NCBI GenBank assembly: GCA_900542525.1
Contig: UQNZ01000002.1
Location: 248,001 to 312,000 of the forward strand
DNA: 64,000 bases
Origin: an uncultured Eggerthella sp.
GTDB taxonomy: Bacteria; Actinomycetota; Coriobacteriia; Coriobacteriales; Eggerthellaceae
Direction: 5' to 3'
The translations under genes were made by a program, and so were the position numbers. Below the pieces are notes generated by a model that did not search any database, was not told the DNA's origin, and saw only the letters and a list, made by a program, of their open reading frames with translations. This document shows positions 1-7,691 of the stretch, in pieces; the stretch's first letter is position 1; every line of letters begins with the position of its first letter.

Positions 1-1
1 G

Positions 2-115
2 GAGTCGATCTTCAAAGGCAAGCTGGGCATGACGCCGAATGCTAAGGCAGTGGCAATTGGTGAACTGCCCCGTTCCGAGAAGAAGACACAGCGCATTTTT
101 GACAATCGTTACTAA
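2..115 (+). CDS. 3' end of a phenylacetate-CoA-ligase-like (PaaK family) gene, partial
   Basis: The window opens inside a reading frame that ends with TAA at 113-115. The last residues include GELPRSEKKTQRIFDNRY. This resembles the C-terminal tail of PaaK-type aryl-CoA ligases, where a GSLPRSEGKA-R-V-D-R pattern carries the lysine of the adenylate-forming half-reaction. Only 37 codons are visible, so substrate and start are unknown. The family activates aryl or acyl acids to CoA thioesters with ATP in the cytoplasm. The assignment rests on one short motif and could equally mean another member of the AMP-forming ligase family. A degenerate copy of this same tail follows directly. Confidence 0.6.
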   Translation, partial: ESIFKGKLGMTPNAKAVAIGELPRSEKKTQRIFDNRY

Positions 116-134
116 TATATAATGGCGCTTCATT

Positions 135-190
135 GAGAAGATACAACGTACCTTCGATAATCGCTACTAATATATAAGGGCGCTTCATTT
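135..190 (+). pseudogene. Decayed second copy of the paaK-like 3' end
   Basis: The 58 bases at 77-134 (end of the partial ligase gene plus its trailer) recur in diverged form at 135-190. Read in frame, 135-170 gives EKIQRTFDNRY and a stop, against EKKTQRIFDNRY and a stop in the first copy. Several differences are synonymous (GAC/GAT, CGT/CGC), and the trailer ATATATAA-GGCGCTTCATT is shared. This looks like the scar of recombination between two ligase paralogues rather than a fresh tandem duplication. Confidence 0.6.
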
Positions 191-314
191 GAAGGCCGTT
201 CGCTCGCGAGCGAGATGCACTCGATCTAGTGCCGCCTGCGCCGATTCGACCACTTTTTGGGGGCGGCATTCAACTTACCGCCCTATAAGCGCTCTGTTGT
301 GGTAAAGTGCTGCC

Positions 315-515
315 ATGGTTTTTTCAGGAATGCATACCCAAAGCGCGGCGATCCGTGCCCAGCACTGGGCACAGGGTTCGAACGATGTTTGCGCGATCAT
401 GTCGGAGCACTTGGCACAGTGTTCCGAAAGCGATCGTGCGGTCATGTCCGAGCATCTTGCTCAGGGCTCGACCTGCATTCTCTGCACCCCACCTCTCTAC
501 TTTCACTATAGATAA
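315..515 (+). CDS. Possible 66-residue protein with three 15-residue tandem repeats
   Basis: Three tandem 45-bp units lie at 348-392, 393-437 and 438-482. In this frame they encode variants of A-I/V-M-S-E-H-L-A-Q-G/C-S plus four variable residues. Over the conserved part of units 2 and 3 most base differences are at third codon positions and silent (CAC/CAT, TTG/CTT, GCA/GCT, TCG/TCC), which argues that this frame was translated. There is no convincing Shine-Dalgarno sequence before the ATG at 315, and overlapping frames on both strands are also open across the repeats. A strong terminator follows the stop. No family is recognised; it may instead be a minisatellite. Confidence 0.3.
   Translation: MVFSGMHTQSAAIRAQHWAQGSNDVCAIMSEHLAQCSESDRAVMSEHLAQGSTCILCTPPLYFHYR
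348..482 (+). repeat. Three tandem 45-bp repeats
   Basis: Units begin at 348 (GCGATCCGTG), 393 (GCGATCATGT) and 438 (GCGGTCATGT). Each contains a GAGCACTTGGCACAG-like core. The period is exactly 45 bases, so the reading phase is preserved. Confidence 0.7.
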
Positions 516-545
516 GCACACGGATCTCGATCCGGTGCTTTTTTT
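514..545 (+). terminator. Rho-independent terminator
   Basis: AAGCAC, a bulged A, CGGATC, a two-base loop, then GATCCG and GTGCTT followed by a run of T. It ends a rightward transcript coming from the partial ligase or the repeat ORF, upstream of the symporter gene. Confidence 0.75.
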
Positions 546-660
546 ATGCGCTCGATCGGGTCGTTGTTGTTCGTCTTGGTGTGCGAAGAGTGAGAAATGC
601 GCGGGTATACCGTCCTGAGAAAACTGATGTATTGGAAAACGAGTGAAAGAAGAGGAGCGC

Positions 661-2250
661 ATGTTTCTCAAGATCTTGATCGTGGCGATCTTCGTTGCGG
701 TCACTGTGGCAGTGGGCGTCTTCGCCCGCAAACATTCCAACAGTGTCGATGGCTTCGTGCTCGGCGGACGTAATGTTGGTCCGTGGCTCTCAGCCTTTGC
801 CTTTGGCACGAGCTATTTTTCCGCTGTTGTGTTCATCGGCTATGCTGGCCAGTTCGGCTGGAAATACGGTATGTCGGTATTTTGGGTCGGTATCGGTAAT
901 GCGGTCATCGGGTCGCTTCTGGCGTGGTGGGTGCTCGGCCCGCGTACGCGTGAGATGACGCAGCGGCTCAAGGCTACGACCATGCCGGAATTCTTCGGCA
1001 AACGCTATAACTCTCGAGCGTTGCGCATCGCCGCTGCGGCGATCATCTTCGTGTTCCTCATTCCGTATACCGCATCCGTCTACAACGGTCTTTCGCGTTT
1101 GTTCGGTATGGCTTTCGGGCTACCGTATGAATGGTGCGTGATCGGCATGGCGGTAGTCACCTGTATCTATGTGGTGCTCGGTGGTTATGTGGCCTCGGTT
1201 TGGAACGACTTCATCCAGGGTACGATCATGCTCATCGGTATCATTGCCGTTATCTTCGCGGTGTTGAATGGCCAGGGCGGTATCGCAACGGCTATCGTGA
1301 ATCTCTCGCAGATCCCGGCAGAGGGAAGCGCCATGGCAGGACCGTTCACTTCGATGTTCGGCCCCGACGCGCTCAACCTGCTTGGCGTTATCATCCTCAC
1401 TTCGCTCGGCACGTGGGCGCTCCCGCAGATGGTCCAGAAGTTCTACGCCATCAAGACCGGTCCGGCCATCAAGCAGGGCGCCATCATCTCGACGATCTTC
1501 GCGCTCGTGGTTGCGGGTGGCTCGTATTTCTTGGGTGGTTTCGGTCGCTTGTTCGGTGGCGATATCGCCTATGCTGCTAATGGCACGCCTATCTACGACT
1601 CGATCGTGCCGACCATGCTCGCCGGACTTCCCGACATTCTGCTTGGCATCGTGGTGGTGCTCGTACTCTCCGCATCCATGTCTACGCTTGCGGGTCTTGT
1701 GCTCACTTCGTCTTCAACGCTCACGCTCGACTTGATCAAGGGCAACATCGTGAAGAAGATGAGCGAGAAGAAGCAAGTGCGTTACATGCGCTTCTTCATC
1801 GTGGTGTTCGTGGCTATCTCTGCTGGCATCGCGCTGGTGCAGTACCATTCGACCATCGTGTTCATCGCTCAGCTGATGGGCTATTCGTGGGGCGCGCTTT
1901 CGGGCTCGTTCCTTGGTCCCTTCTTCTGGGGCTTGTTCTCCGGTCGTATCTCAAAGCCAGCAGTTTGGTGCAGCTTTGCGCTTGGTGTTGGCATGACCGT
2001 GACCAACATGATCTTCGGCTACATTGCATCGCCGATCAATTGCGGTGCGATCACGATGGTGTTCTCTCTTATCCTGGTGCCGATCGTGAGCTTCTTCACC
2101 AAACCCGTGCCGTTCGTGGTGAAGCCCCCTTCAACAGCAGGTGCTATCGACCGCGAATATGTCTACGGTCTTAAGGAACAGAAGATCATCGACGAACAGC
2201 GGAAACTCCGTGCCGTGCGTGCGACAGAAGGTTCCGTTCAGGAAGAGTAA
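661..2250 (+). CDS. Sodium:solute symporter (SSS family)
   Basis: Integral membrane symporter of the SSS/PutP family, expected to use the sodium gradient to import an organic solute; the substrate cannot be named. The 529-residue product is hydrophobic throughout with about 13 membrane segments. The first segment begins at the N terminus and is followed by the family feature VDGFVLGGRNVGPWLSA. A charged tail of about 40 residues faces the cytoplasm. I chose ATG 661 because AGAAGAGGAG lies just before it. A GTG at 643 in the same frame would add six residues but has no binding site. The gene is monocistronic: terminators precede it at 514-545 and follow it at 2274-2308. Confidence 0.85.
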   Translation: MFLKILIVAIFVAVTVAVGVFARKHSNSVDGFVLGGRNVGPWLSAFAFGTSYFSAVVFIGYAGQFGWKYGMSVFWVGIGNAVIGSLLAWWVLGPRTREMTQRLKATTMPEFFGKRYNSRALRIAAAAIIFVFLIPYTASVYNGLSRLFGMAFGLPYEWCVIGMAVVTCIYVVLGGYVASVWNDFIQGTIMLIGIIAVIFAVLNGQGGIATAIVNLSQIPAEGSAMAGPFTSMFGPDALNLLGVIILTSLGTWALPQMVQKFYAIKTGPAIKQGAIISTIFALVVAGGSYFLGGFGRLFGGDIAYAANGTPIYDSIVPTMLAGLPDILLGIVVVLVLSASMSTLAGLVLTSSSTLTLDLIKGNIVKKMSEKKQVRYMRFFIVVFVAISAGIALVQYHSTIVFIAQLMGYSWGALSGSFLGPFFWGLFSGRISKPAVWCSFALGVGMTVTNMIFGYIASPINCGAITMVFSLILVPIVSFFTKPVPFVVKPPSTAGAIDREYVYGLKEQKIIDEQRKLRAVRATEGSVQEE

Positions 2251-2273
2251 GTTAAAAAGACAGCCGAAATGCG

Positions 2274-2308
2274 AAAAAAGCGCCTGGGAACTAGCCAGAC
2301 GCTTTTTT
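2274..2308 (+). terminator. Rho-independent terminator of the SSS symporter gene
   Basis: AAAAAAGCG-CCTGG, a six-base loop, CCAG-A-CGC and a T6 tract, starting 24 bases after the symporter stop codon. Confidence 0.85.
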
Positions 2309-2483
2309 GTTAGCTTCGCAGGTGAAGCAGTGTTTTCCTGTGTGCAGGCTCGTGACAGCATAGGATTATGGTAAGACACGCATAGCTCAAGGAGACGCAT
2401 AAAGATGTGTTATGCCATCACGTGCGCAACACGGCCGAACACAAAAAGCAATGTCGCGCTAGCTTCGCTGTGTTCACACTCAA

Positions 2484-2586
2484 TCAAAAGGGGATGAGCG
2501 CTGGGTCTTGGGTGGCAGGGATCGCACGTACGCACTCAAGCAATGCCGCGTAGATAAGACGATAGAAGTCTTGCATGCTGAGCGTA
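2484..2586 (-). other. Displaced 3' part of the preceding small gene (+1 frame)
   Basis: The other reading frame continues from the stop of the 78-residue ORF. It encodes a coherent helix-rich stretch (SMQDFYRLIYAALLECV) and ends at TGA 2484. It has no start codon with a ribosome binding site of its own, which supports a frameshifted extension rather than a separate gene. Confidence 0.45.
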
Positions 2587-2823
2587 TTAAAGCAACGCGC
2601 GTTCTTCAGTATTCGCCCACTCGTGATATTTACGCAGAAGTGACATCGTGCGCGCATTGGAAACAGCGGTCGAGAAGGGCATGAGATCTTCAACACTGAA
2701 AGAGACGTTTCCATTTGCATCCTTGGGAAGATTCATCTGTTCGATCACATTCGTGAAGATACGCGCCATGTCCTGATCGGTCGTTCGATCTACTAGTTGT
2801 GCGAAATCGTCAAAGTCTTTCAT
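2587..2823 (-). CDS. Small conserved-looking hypothetical protein, probably frameshifted at its 3' end
   Basis: A 78-residue acidic soluble protein starts at ATG 2823 behind a good ribosome binding site (AAGGGA, five bases upstream). No family is recognised. The frame stops at 2587-2589 right after the residues EERALL. One base later, the +1 frame continues the protein plausibly as NTLSMQDFYRLIYAAL and runs to a stop at 2484. The junction reads TTG CTT TAA T. The most economical reading is a single-base lesion in a gene of about 113 codons. A programmed +1 slip at CTT-T is conceivable, but the upstream Shine-Dalgarno stimulator seen in prfB is absent. A sequencing error cannot be excluded. 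Confidence 0.55.
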   Translation of the reverse strand: MKDFDDFAQLVDRTTDQDMARIFTNVIEQMNLPKDANGNVSFSVEDLMPFSTAVSNARTMSLLRKYHEWANTEERALL

Positions 2824-3000
2824 AAGTATCCCTTATCTCACTTATTACCTACAAAGTGTGACACGCGATCATACGCGATCGCGCGCAGGTTTATAATCGA
2901 TTTCATTCTAGCTCTCTCGCGTTTTGAGTGAATGCATAAAACTGAAGTATTGAACAACGCATAAGACTTTGCAAAGTGAAAGAGGGAAGTTCCGAATCGT

Positions 3001-3861
3001 ATGGACGCATTTCTTACCGTAACCTTAATGACGTTGATCGCTGGCGTTGGAGGCACCGGTCTTGGTGGCATCCTCGGTGCGCTCGTTCGTACCGAATCCA
3101 ATCGCATCGTCAGTCTTTTGTTGAGCGCCACGAGCGGTGTGATGATTTCGATCGTTTGCTTTGAGTTGATGGTCGAATGCTTTGAAGCGGCCCAGTCGGT
3201 CTTTTCAGATGGTGCTGTCTTTATCGTGTGCGCTGCAGTCATAGTGGGTATGGTTGTGGTATTCCTCTTGAATTGGTTGATCGATAAACGAACCGAAGGG
3301 GAGGTTCCTCACACTGCTAGTAGCCTGCACCCAAAGACCCATGACAATATCGATGAGCTGAGTCATATCGATCATTACAATCAGCATCTGAAAGACCATG
3401 CGCCCAAACGTGAACTTTGGGTCGCAGGTGTGGTCATTGCATGTGCCATCGCGCTCCATAACATTCCTGAAGGCATGTCTATTGGAGCGAGTTTCAATAT
3501 CGATACCGAGGGCGGAGTGAGCATGGCGCTTGTTCTCGCGGTGCTCATCGGGCTTCATAATATTCCTGAAGGCATGGCTGTCTCTGTTCCCTTGGTTGCT
3601 GGAGGGATGAATCGCATCAAAGCGGCATTGCTCACGGCTGCTTCCGGCGCGCCAGTTGTTTTAGGCGCTTGGCTGGGTTACTGGATCGGCGACATCGGCG
3701 CGATAGGTCTTGCGGCTTCGCTCGGATTTGCTTCTGGCGCAATGCTCTATGTGGTCTTCGGAGAGATCGTTCCTCAGGCTGTGTTGATGTATCGTTCAAA
3801 GGTGCCAGCGTTCTTCGTCATCATCGGGATGCTCATCGGTATGATCATTATTTATGTTTAA
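3001..3861 (+). CDS. ZIP-family divalent metal permease
   Basis: Integral membrane transporter of the ZIP family, importing zinc or related divalent cations (possibly Fe2+ or Mn2+) into the cytoplasm. The 286-residue protein has eight predicted membrane segments. The two metal-binding helices carry the family motif HNIPEG at residues 153-158 and 186-191, with a further conserved Glu in FGEIVPQ near 255. The cytoplasmic loop at about residues 100-138 is rich in His (HTASSLHPKTHD, SHIDHYNQH), as is usual for metal handling. A GAGGGA sequence lies rather far (13 bases) before ATG 3001, so the start is likely but not certain. The gene stands alone between long gaps. Confidence 0.88.
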   Translation: MDAFLTVTLMTLIAGVGGTGLGGILGALVRTESNRIVSLLLSATSGVMISIVCFELMVECFEAAQSVFSDGAVFIVCAAVIVGMVVVFLLNWLIDKRTEGEVPHTASSLHPKTHDNIDELSHIDHYNQHLKDHAPKRELWVAGVVIACAIALHNIPEGMSIGASFNIDTEGGVSMALVLAVLIGLHNIPEGMAVSVPLVAGGMNRIKAALLTAASGAPVVLGAWLGYWIGDIGAIGLAASLGFASGAMLYVVFGEIVPQAVLMYRSKVPAFFVIIGMLIGMIIIYV

Positions 3862-4320
3862 AAGGGGAGGCTTTGCTCTTGCAAAAGATGGTCTTTCGGC
3901 GCATCGAATCAAGGGCATCTTACTATTTTGCAAGGCGTGAAACGGCTCATTTTCATCGCCGCTTCCTAAGGTAAACGGTCATTCAAGAAAAAAATTTTCA
4001 TTCTGAAAACCCCAAAATAACCTGGCTTTTCTATGTGGAAAACCAAAGATTATCGACGAAAATGTGGAAAACTCTTGCTAGCAGGAACACGGTGAAGTTG
4101 CTATACAGCCTTATCAAAAGGGCTTTTCAAGTACGTGCCACTATACAGGGAATACGTTATAACACGCATGAAAAAAATGCTAGCAGGTGAGGTTGTAGCA
4201 CAGTGATCTTGCTCAAAATCACGTCGAAACGTCCCAGATAAAATCGGCTACCCAAACGCTAACGAACACAAAATATTGTGGTTTTCTCCCATGCCAACTC
4301 CTAGATATACGCCACAATCG

Positions 4321-4329
4321 TGCTATAGA
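4321..4329 (+). promoter_or_regulatory. Candidate extended -10 promoter for the RHH/coiled-coil gene
   Basis: The sequence TG-C-TATAGA-AT fits an extended -10 element. Transcription from it would give a leader of about 125 bases before the TTG start at 4461. No clear -35 is seen. Confidence 0.35.
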
Positions 4330-4347
4330 ATTTGTAAGGTTCTACAA

Positions 4348-4373
4348 GGATGTATAGTTCATGAATTACATCC
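4348..4373 (+). promoter_or_regulatory. Inverted repeat GGATGTA-N12-TACATCC in the leader of the RHH gene
   Basis: Perfect 7-bp arms at 4348-4354 and 4367-4373. It lies just downstream of the candidate promoter, where an autorepressing ribbon-helix-helix protein could bind. It could also be an RNA hairpin. Confidence 0.35.
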
Positions 4374-4460
4374 GTGAAGTCACTCTTAAGCGGTCGTGTT
4401 CTTTGTCCGCAAGGAAAATCACCAACATAACCGCGCAAGAAACCGTTAGGTGGGTTTGAG

Positions 4461-5459
4461 TTGAGCTCAAAAGTTAAGCAGGCGAACTTCCGTCTTCCGC
4501 TCGAATACATGGCTTTGATCGACGACTTTGCGCGTCGCGAAGACATCACGAAAGCGACGGTTATCACTCGTGCACTCGATTGCATGCAGGCCTCCTACGA
4601 CAGTGGCCATGGTGGAATGCCGGTCACGGGCGGCGGCGCTGGCGGCGCTTCCGATGCCGAGCTCGAAGACCTGCGCGCGAAACTCAAAAAAGCTGAAGAG
4701 CGCGCCACTGACGCGGAACGTGCGCTTCAGTCCGCAGAAGATCGTTTGCGCGATGCTCAGCGTCAGCGTGACGAAGCGGAAAATCGTGCCCGCAATGCCC
4801 AGAGCGATCATGCAACTGCTCAGGCTCAGAGTGCCAATGTTTCTTCCAATGACAATCGCCGTACTGAAGCGGCTGAGGAAGAGGTTGAGCGTTTGCGTGC
4901 GCTCGTTGCGAAGCAGGCAGCCACTCTTGAAGAGAAGATCCGTGCGCTTGCGAGCAAAGAAGTGGGCTACGATGATCAGGCTCGTACGCTTGCTAATAAA
5001 GATGCAGAGATTTCATCACGCGATGCGATCATTGCCGATCGCGATAGGCAGATCACTGATCTTCGCAGTCAGTTAAGCGAAGCACAGGCGCGGGTTCAGC
5101 TGAATAATGCAAGTCCCGTGTCGCTTTCCCCTGTTACGTTCGATGCATCGACATTTACGGAAGAGTCTCCCGTCGGCGCCATCTCGATGCTCAATATGCT
5201 CAACAGTGTTATGGCTGCGTTCAAGCAGCAGGTTAAAGATGCGCGTATTTTGGGCGAGCAAGAAGGGCGCAAAGCTCAGCAACACGAATTCGAGGATGTT
5301 ATCAATAAGGCGCGTAACGATGGTTATCGTGATGCAATGACCTATCTGGATGACCGTGCTACCACGGCGCGTGAATCCGGTGCACGTGAAGAACGTGCGC
5401 GCATCGCGAACATGGGCTTCTTCGAGCGTCGTCGTTACCTTAACATCCACGTTGCGTAA
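4461..5459 (+). CDS. Ribbon-helix-helix DNA-binding protein with long coiled coil
   Basis: Function not recognised. The 332-residue product has three parts. Residues about 5-45 look like a CopG/Arc-type ribbon-helix-helix: a polar strand KQANFRLPLEYMALIDDFA, then a helix and a KATVITRAL segment. Residues about 63-215 are a heptad-rich coiled coil full of E, R, A and Q. Residues about 235-332 form a charged C-terminal region ending in GFFERRRYLNIHVA. A dimeric DNA-binding head on a long rod suggests a chromosome-organising, partition-like or filament-forming role, but that is inference. The start is TTG 4461, seven bases after AGGTGG. A palindrome in its leader may be an autoregulatory site. 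It is flanked by unrelated genes. Confidence 0.6.
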   Translation: MSSKVKQANFRLPLEYMALIDDFARREDITKATVITRALDCMQASYDSGHGGMPVTGGGAGGASDAELEDLRAKLKKAEERATDAERALQSAEDRLRDAQRQRDEAENRARNAQSDHATAQAQSANVSSNDNRRTEAAEEEVERLRALVAKQAATLEEKIRALASKEVGYDDQARTLANKDAEISSRDAIIADRDRQITDLRSQLSEAQARVQLNNASPVSLSPVTFDASTFTEESPVGAISMLNMLNSVMAAFKQQVKDARILGEQEGRKAQQHEFEDVINKARNDGYRDAMTYLDDRATTARESGAREERARIANMGFFERRRYLNIHVA

Positions 5460-5548
5460 ATTGCCAGCAGCATCGAGCAGTCTGCTTGCCTCTTTGCTGA
5501 GGTGCTATGCGGCACCGTGCCTCTCTAGAATCTGAGAAACCAAGCGCA

Positions 5549-6247
5549 CTATTTCGCTAATACCGTAACAGGAACGTCGTGTTCTTCGATGGGGATAAGC
5601 GGGACTTCCTGCTCAGAAAATGCAACAGCAATCTGACGACAGTCTTTGCTCAGCTGCGGTAGGAAGCGATCGTAGTTTCCGCCCCCGTACCCGAGTCTGT
5701 TGCGATGCTTATCGAACGCAACAAGAGGGATCACGATCATCGTTAGTTCATTCGCGGGTATATAGGGAAAATCGCGCAATGCTTTATCATCATGATGGTA
5801 TTTACGCAGCGGGTGCGCAATGAAAGGTACCTCATCCTTTTCGTAAGCTTCGGGGGAAACCAAGCGCATTTCCATGGTTTGTTGCGGCGCACCATCAAGC
5901 CCCCATGCATCTTGCACGATACAGGGAAAAGCAACGCGTGACCCTTGTGCATAAGCCGCACGGATAAATTGCTCGAGCTGCACTTCTTCTTCAAAAGCTG
6001 CATAGACCGCGATCGTGCAGGCTGGCGGATCGATACCGATCGTCGCGCAGGTGATCGCGAGAGAGGTTTCAAGTTCATCGCAAATGGCAGAACTCTTATG
6101 AAGACGATACGGCTTCGGTAATGCTGCACGCTCGGCAAGTACTTGGCGCCGAATCTGCTCGCGGCTCTCGACGGTTTCGCTGTCGAGTGTTCCCGTGGGC
6201 TTTTCTTCGATCGAAACAGTTGGTTCAGGTATTGCGTTCGTGGTCAT
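5549..6247 (-). CDS. 5-formyltetrahydrofolate cyclo-ligase
   Basis: Cytoplasmic ATP-dependent enzyme that converts 5-formyl-THF to 5,10-methenyl-THF, returning the storage folate to one-carbon metabolism. The family signature RLGYGGGNYDRFL lies at residues 184-196, preceded by a basic segment (SREQIRRQVLAERAAL, about 28-43) that normally opens the protein. At 232 residues it is longer than the usual 180-200 because of a low-complexity Thr/Glu-rich N-terminal extension of about 27 residues. The ribosome binding site before ATG 6247 is weak, so the true start may lie a little downstream, but no better one is obvious. The gene is tail-to-tail with the RHH gene. Confidence 0.85.
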   Translation of the reverse strand: MTTNAIPEPTVSIEEKPTGTLDSETVESREQIRRQVLAERAALPKPYRLHKSSAICDELETSLAITCATIGIDPPACTIAVYAAFEEEVQLEQFIRAAYAQGSRVAFPCIVQDAWGLDGAPQQTMEMRLVSPEAYEKDEVPFIAHPLRKYHHDDKALRDFPYIPANELTMIVIPLVAFDKHRNRLGYGGGNYDRFLPQLSKDCRQIAVAFSEQEVPLIPIEEHDVPVTVLAK

Positions 6248-6368
6248 GATCGAGGCTTTCTTAATAGATTGTTGATCCTATTACTATAGTAAGACTTTCA
6301 AGGCTTCCCAAAATCCCTCGAAAGATTTCTGCCACAACAGAAACTCCCTCTGTTGTTCTTCTCGTTTA

Positions 6369-7682
6369 TTAGGCCAAGCCGAGAATCTGCAGGGCAAGGC
6401 AAACGATTGAAAGAATGCCCACTACCACGATCGTTGCGACAAGCAATACGCGTGCGATCGGACCGATGGTGTGCTCTTTCATCACGTGCTTGTCAGTAGC
6501 GATGATAGCCATGAATACGAGCAGCACGGGCAGGATAACGCCGTTGACGAACTGCGCGGTTAACATGATGCCCATAAGGTTAAGACCCGGCACCAAAATG
6601 ACCAATGCGGAACCCACGATCGTGAATGTGAAGATACCTTTGAAGAGTGGCGCTTCCTTCCAGGTGAAGTTCACGCCAGCTTCCCAACCGAACGCTTCGC
6701 AGATGACGAACGAGGTGGTAAGTGGCAGCACGCAAGCTGCAAGCAGACTAGCCGCAACGAGTCCGATGGCAAAGAGCGCTTCAGCATACGGACCAGCAAA
6801 AGGAGCGAGCGCCATGGCAGCATCGGCGGCGCTTTCGATCTCGATGCCTTGCGGAAAGAGCACTGCACCAGTAGTCACGATGATGAACCATGCAATGATG
6901 CAGGCAACGACGGCACCCGTGATCGCATCGATGCGCTGGAAGAAGAGATCCTTTATGGTCACGCCCTTCTCGACCACGTTGCTCTGTGCGAAGAACATCA
7001 TCCAGGGTGCGATGGTGGTACCAACCATGGCAACGGTGAGCGAAAGGAAGGAGAAGTCAGAAGAGACTTCGGGGATAACCGTGTGCATGAGTGCAAGGTT
7101 CCAATTCGGTTGCGCGATGATGGCTGCCACGATATAGGTAACGAAGACGAACGAAAGCACCATGAACACGCGTTGCACGCGCTTGAAACTGCCGCCTACG
7201 ATAAGCCCCCAAACGGCGGCTGCAGCGATGGGAACCGATACCCAGCGCGGCACGCCGAACATCTCCATACCAGAAGCGATGCCCGCAAATTCGGAAAACG
7301 TGGTCGCAACATTGCCGATGAGCAAGGCCAGCATGGCAAGTGAAGTAAGACGGATGCCGAATCGCTCGCGGATGAGCGCTGCAAAGCCCTTGCCCGTTAC
7401 CGCACCCATGCGCGTAGCAGTTGTTTGCACGACCACCAGGAGTAGGCACATGATGGGAATGATCCAGAGGGTAAGGAAGCCGAATTTCGCACCCACGGTG
7501 GAGTAGGTCGAGATACCGCCAGCATCGTTGCCTGCCATAGCCGTGACGATTCCTGGACCCATAGCCATGAGCACGAGCAACAATTTCGAAGGTTTCCGTG
7601 TTTCAGCGATCTCTTTGGCAAGTCCCGCTTCAGCATGCTCTTTGATGCCGGGATTGGGCTGGATGTTCTGTTCTTCTGCCAT
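6369..7682 (-). CDS. NRAMP-related magnesium transporter (NRMT clade)
   Basis: A 437-residue integral membrane protein of the SLC11/NRAMP fold with about 11 membrane segments. In canonical Mn/Fe NRAMPs the first transmembrane helix carries DPGN and the sixth MPH. Here the corresponding stretches read DAGG (Asp53) and APW (residues 225-227). The Asp is kept, but the Asn and the soft-metal Met ligand are lost. This is the substitution pattern of the NRMT clade, whose Eggerthella lenta member is a magnesium transporter. I therefore infer Mg2+ (also Mn2+) uptake. A 9-base gap separates it from the upstream MgtE-domain gene, and AAGAG in that gap serves as ribosome binding site, so the two form an operon. 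Confidence 0.85.
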   Translation of the reverse strand: MAEEQNIQPNPGIKEHAEAGLAKEIAETRKPSKLLLVLMAMGPGIVTAMAGNDAGGISTYSTVGAKFGFLTLWIIPIMCLLLVVVQTTATRMGAVTGKGFAALIRERFGIRLTSLAMLALLIGNVATTFSEFAGIASGMEMFGVPRWVSVPIAAAAVWGLIVGGSFKRVQRVFMVLSFVFVTYIVAAIIAQPNWNLALMHTVIPEVSSDFSFLSLTVAMVGTTIAPWMMFFAQSNVVEKGVTIKDLFFQRIDAITGAVVACIIAWFIIVTTGAVLFPQGIEIESAADAAMALAPFAGPYAEALFAIGLVAASLLAACVLPLTTSFVICEAFGWEAGVNFTWKEAPLFKGIFTFTIVGSALVILVPGLNLMGIMLTAQFVNGVILPVLLVFMAIIATDKHVMKEHTIGPIARVLLVATIVVVGILSIVCLALQILGLA

Positions 7683-7691
7683 AGCCAGCTC

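Larger units (their letters stand above)
3862..4460. other. 600-bp AT-richer intergenic region with two TGTGGAAAAC sites and leader palindromes
   Basis: No convincing gene is seen on either strand. TGTGGAAAAC occurs at 4034-4043 and 4063-4072; this is close to a DnaA box but there are only two copies. An extended -10 element (TG-C-TATAGA) lies at 4321-4329. Two inverted repeats follow it: TAGAA/TTCTA at 4326-4344 and GGATGTA/TACATCC at 4348-4373. All lie upstream of the ribbon-helix-helix gene and could be its control region. Confidence 0.4.

Noticed and set aside
324..809. 161-residue antisense frame across the 45-bp repeats and the symporter start
   Set aside because: Runs into a strong gene on the other strand and has no binding site; kept only as a reason for doubt about the repeat ORF.
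2580..2600. prfB-like programmed frameshift at CTT-TAA
   Set aside because: No Shine-Dalgarno-like stimulator lies three bases upstream; an ordinary lesion is more likely.
4034..4072. Two TGTGGAAAAC sites as a possible origin of replication
   Set aside because: Only two sites, no dnaA, dnaN or rpmH nearby and similar sequences occur inside genes.
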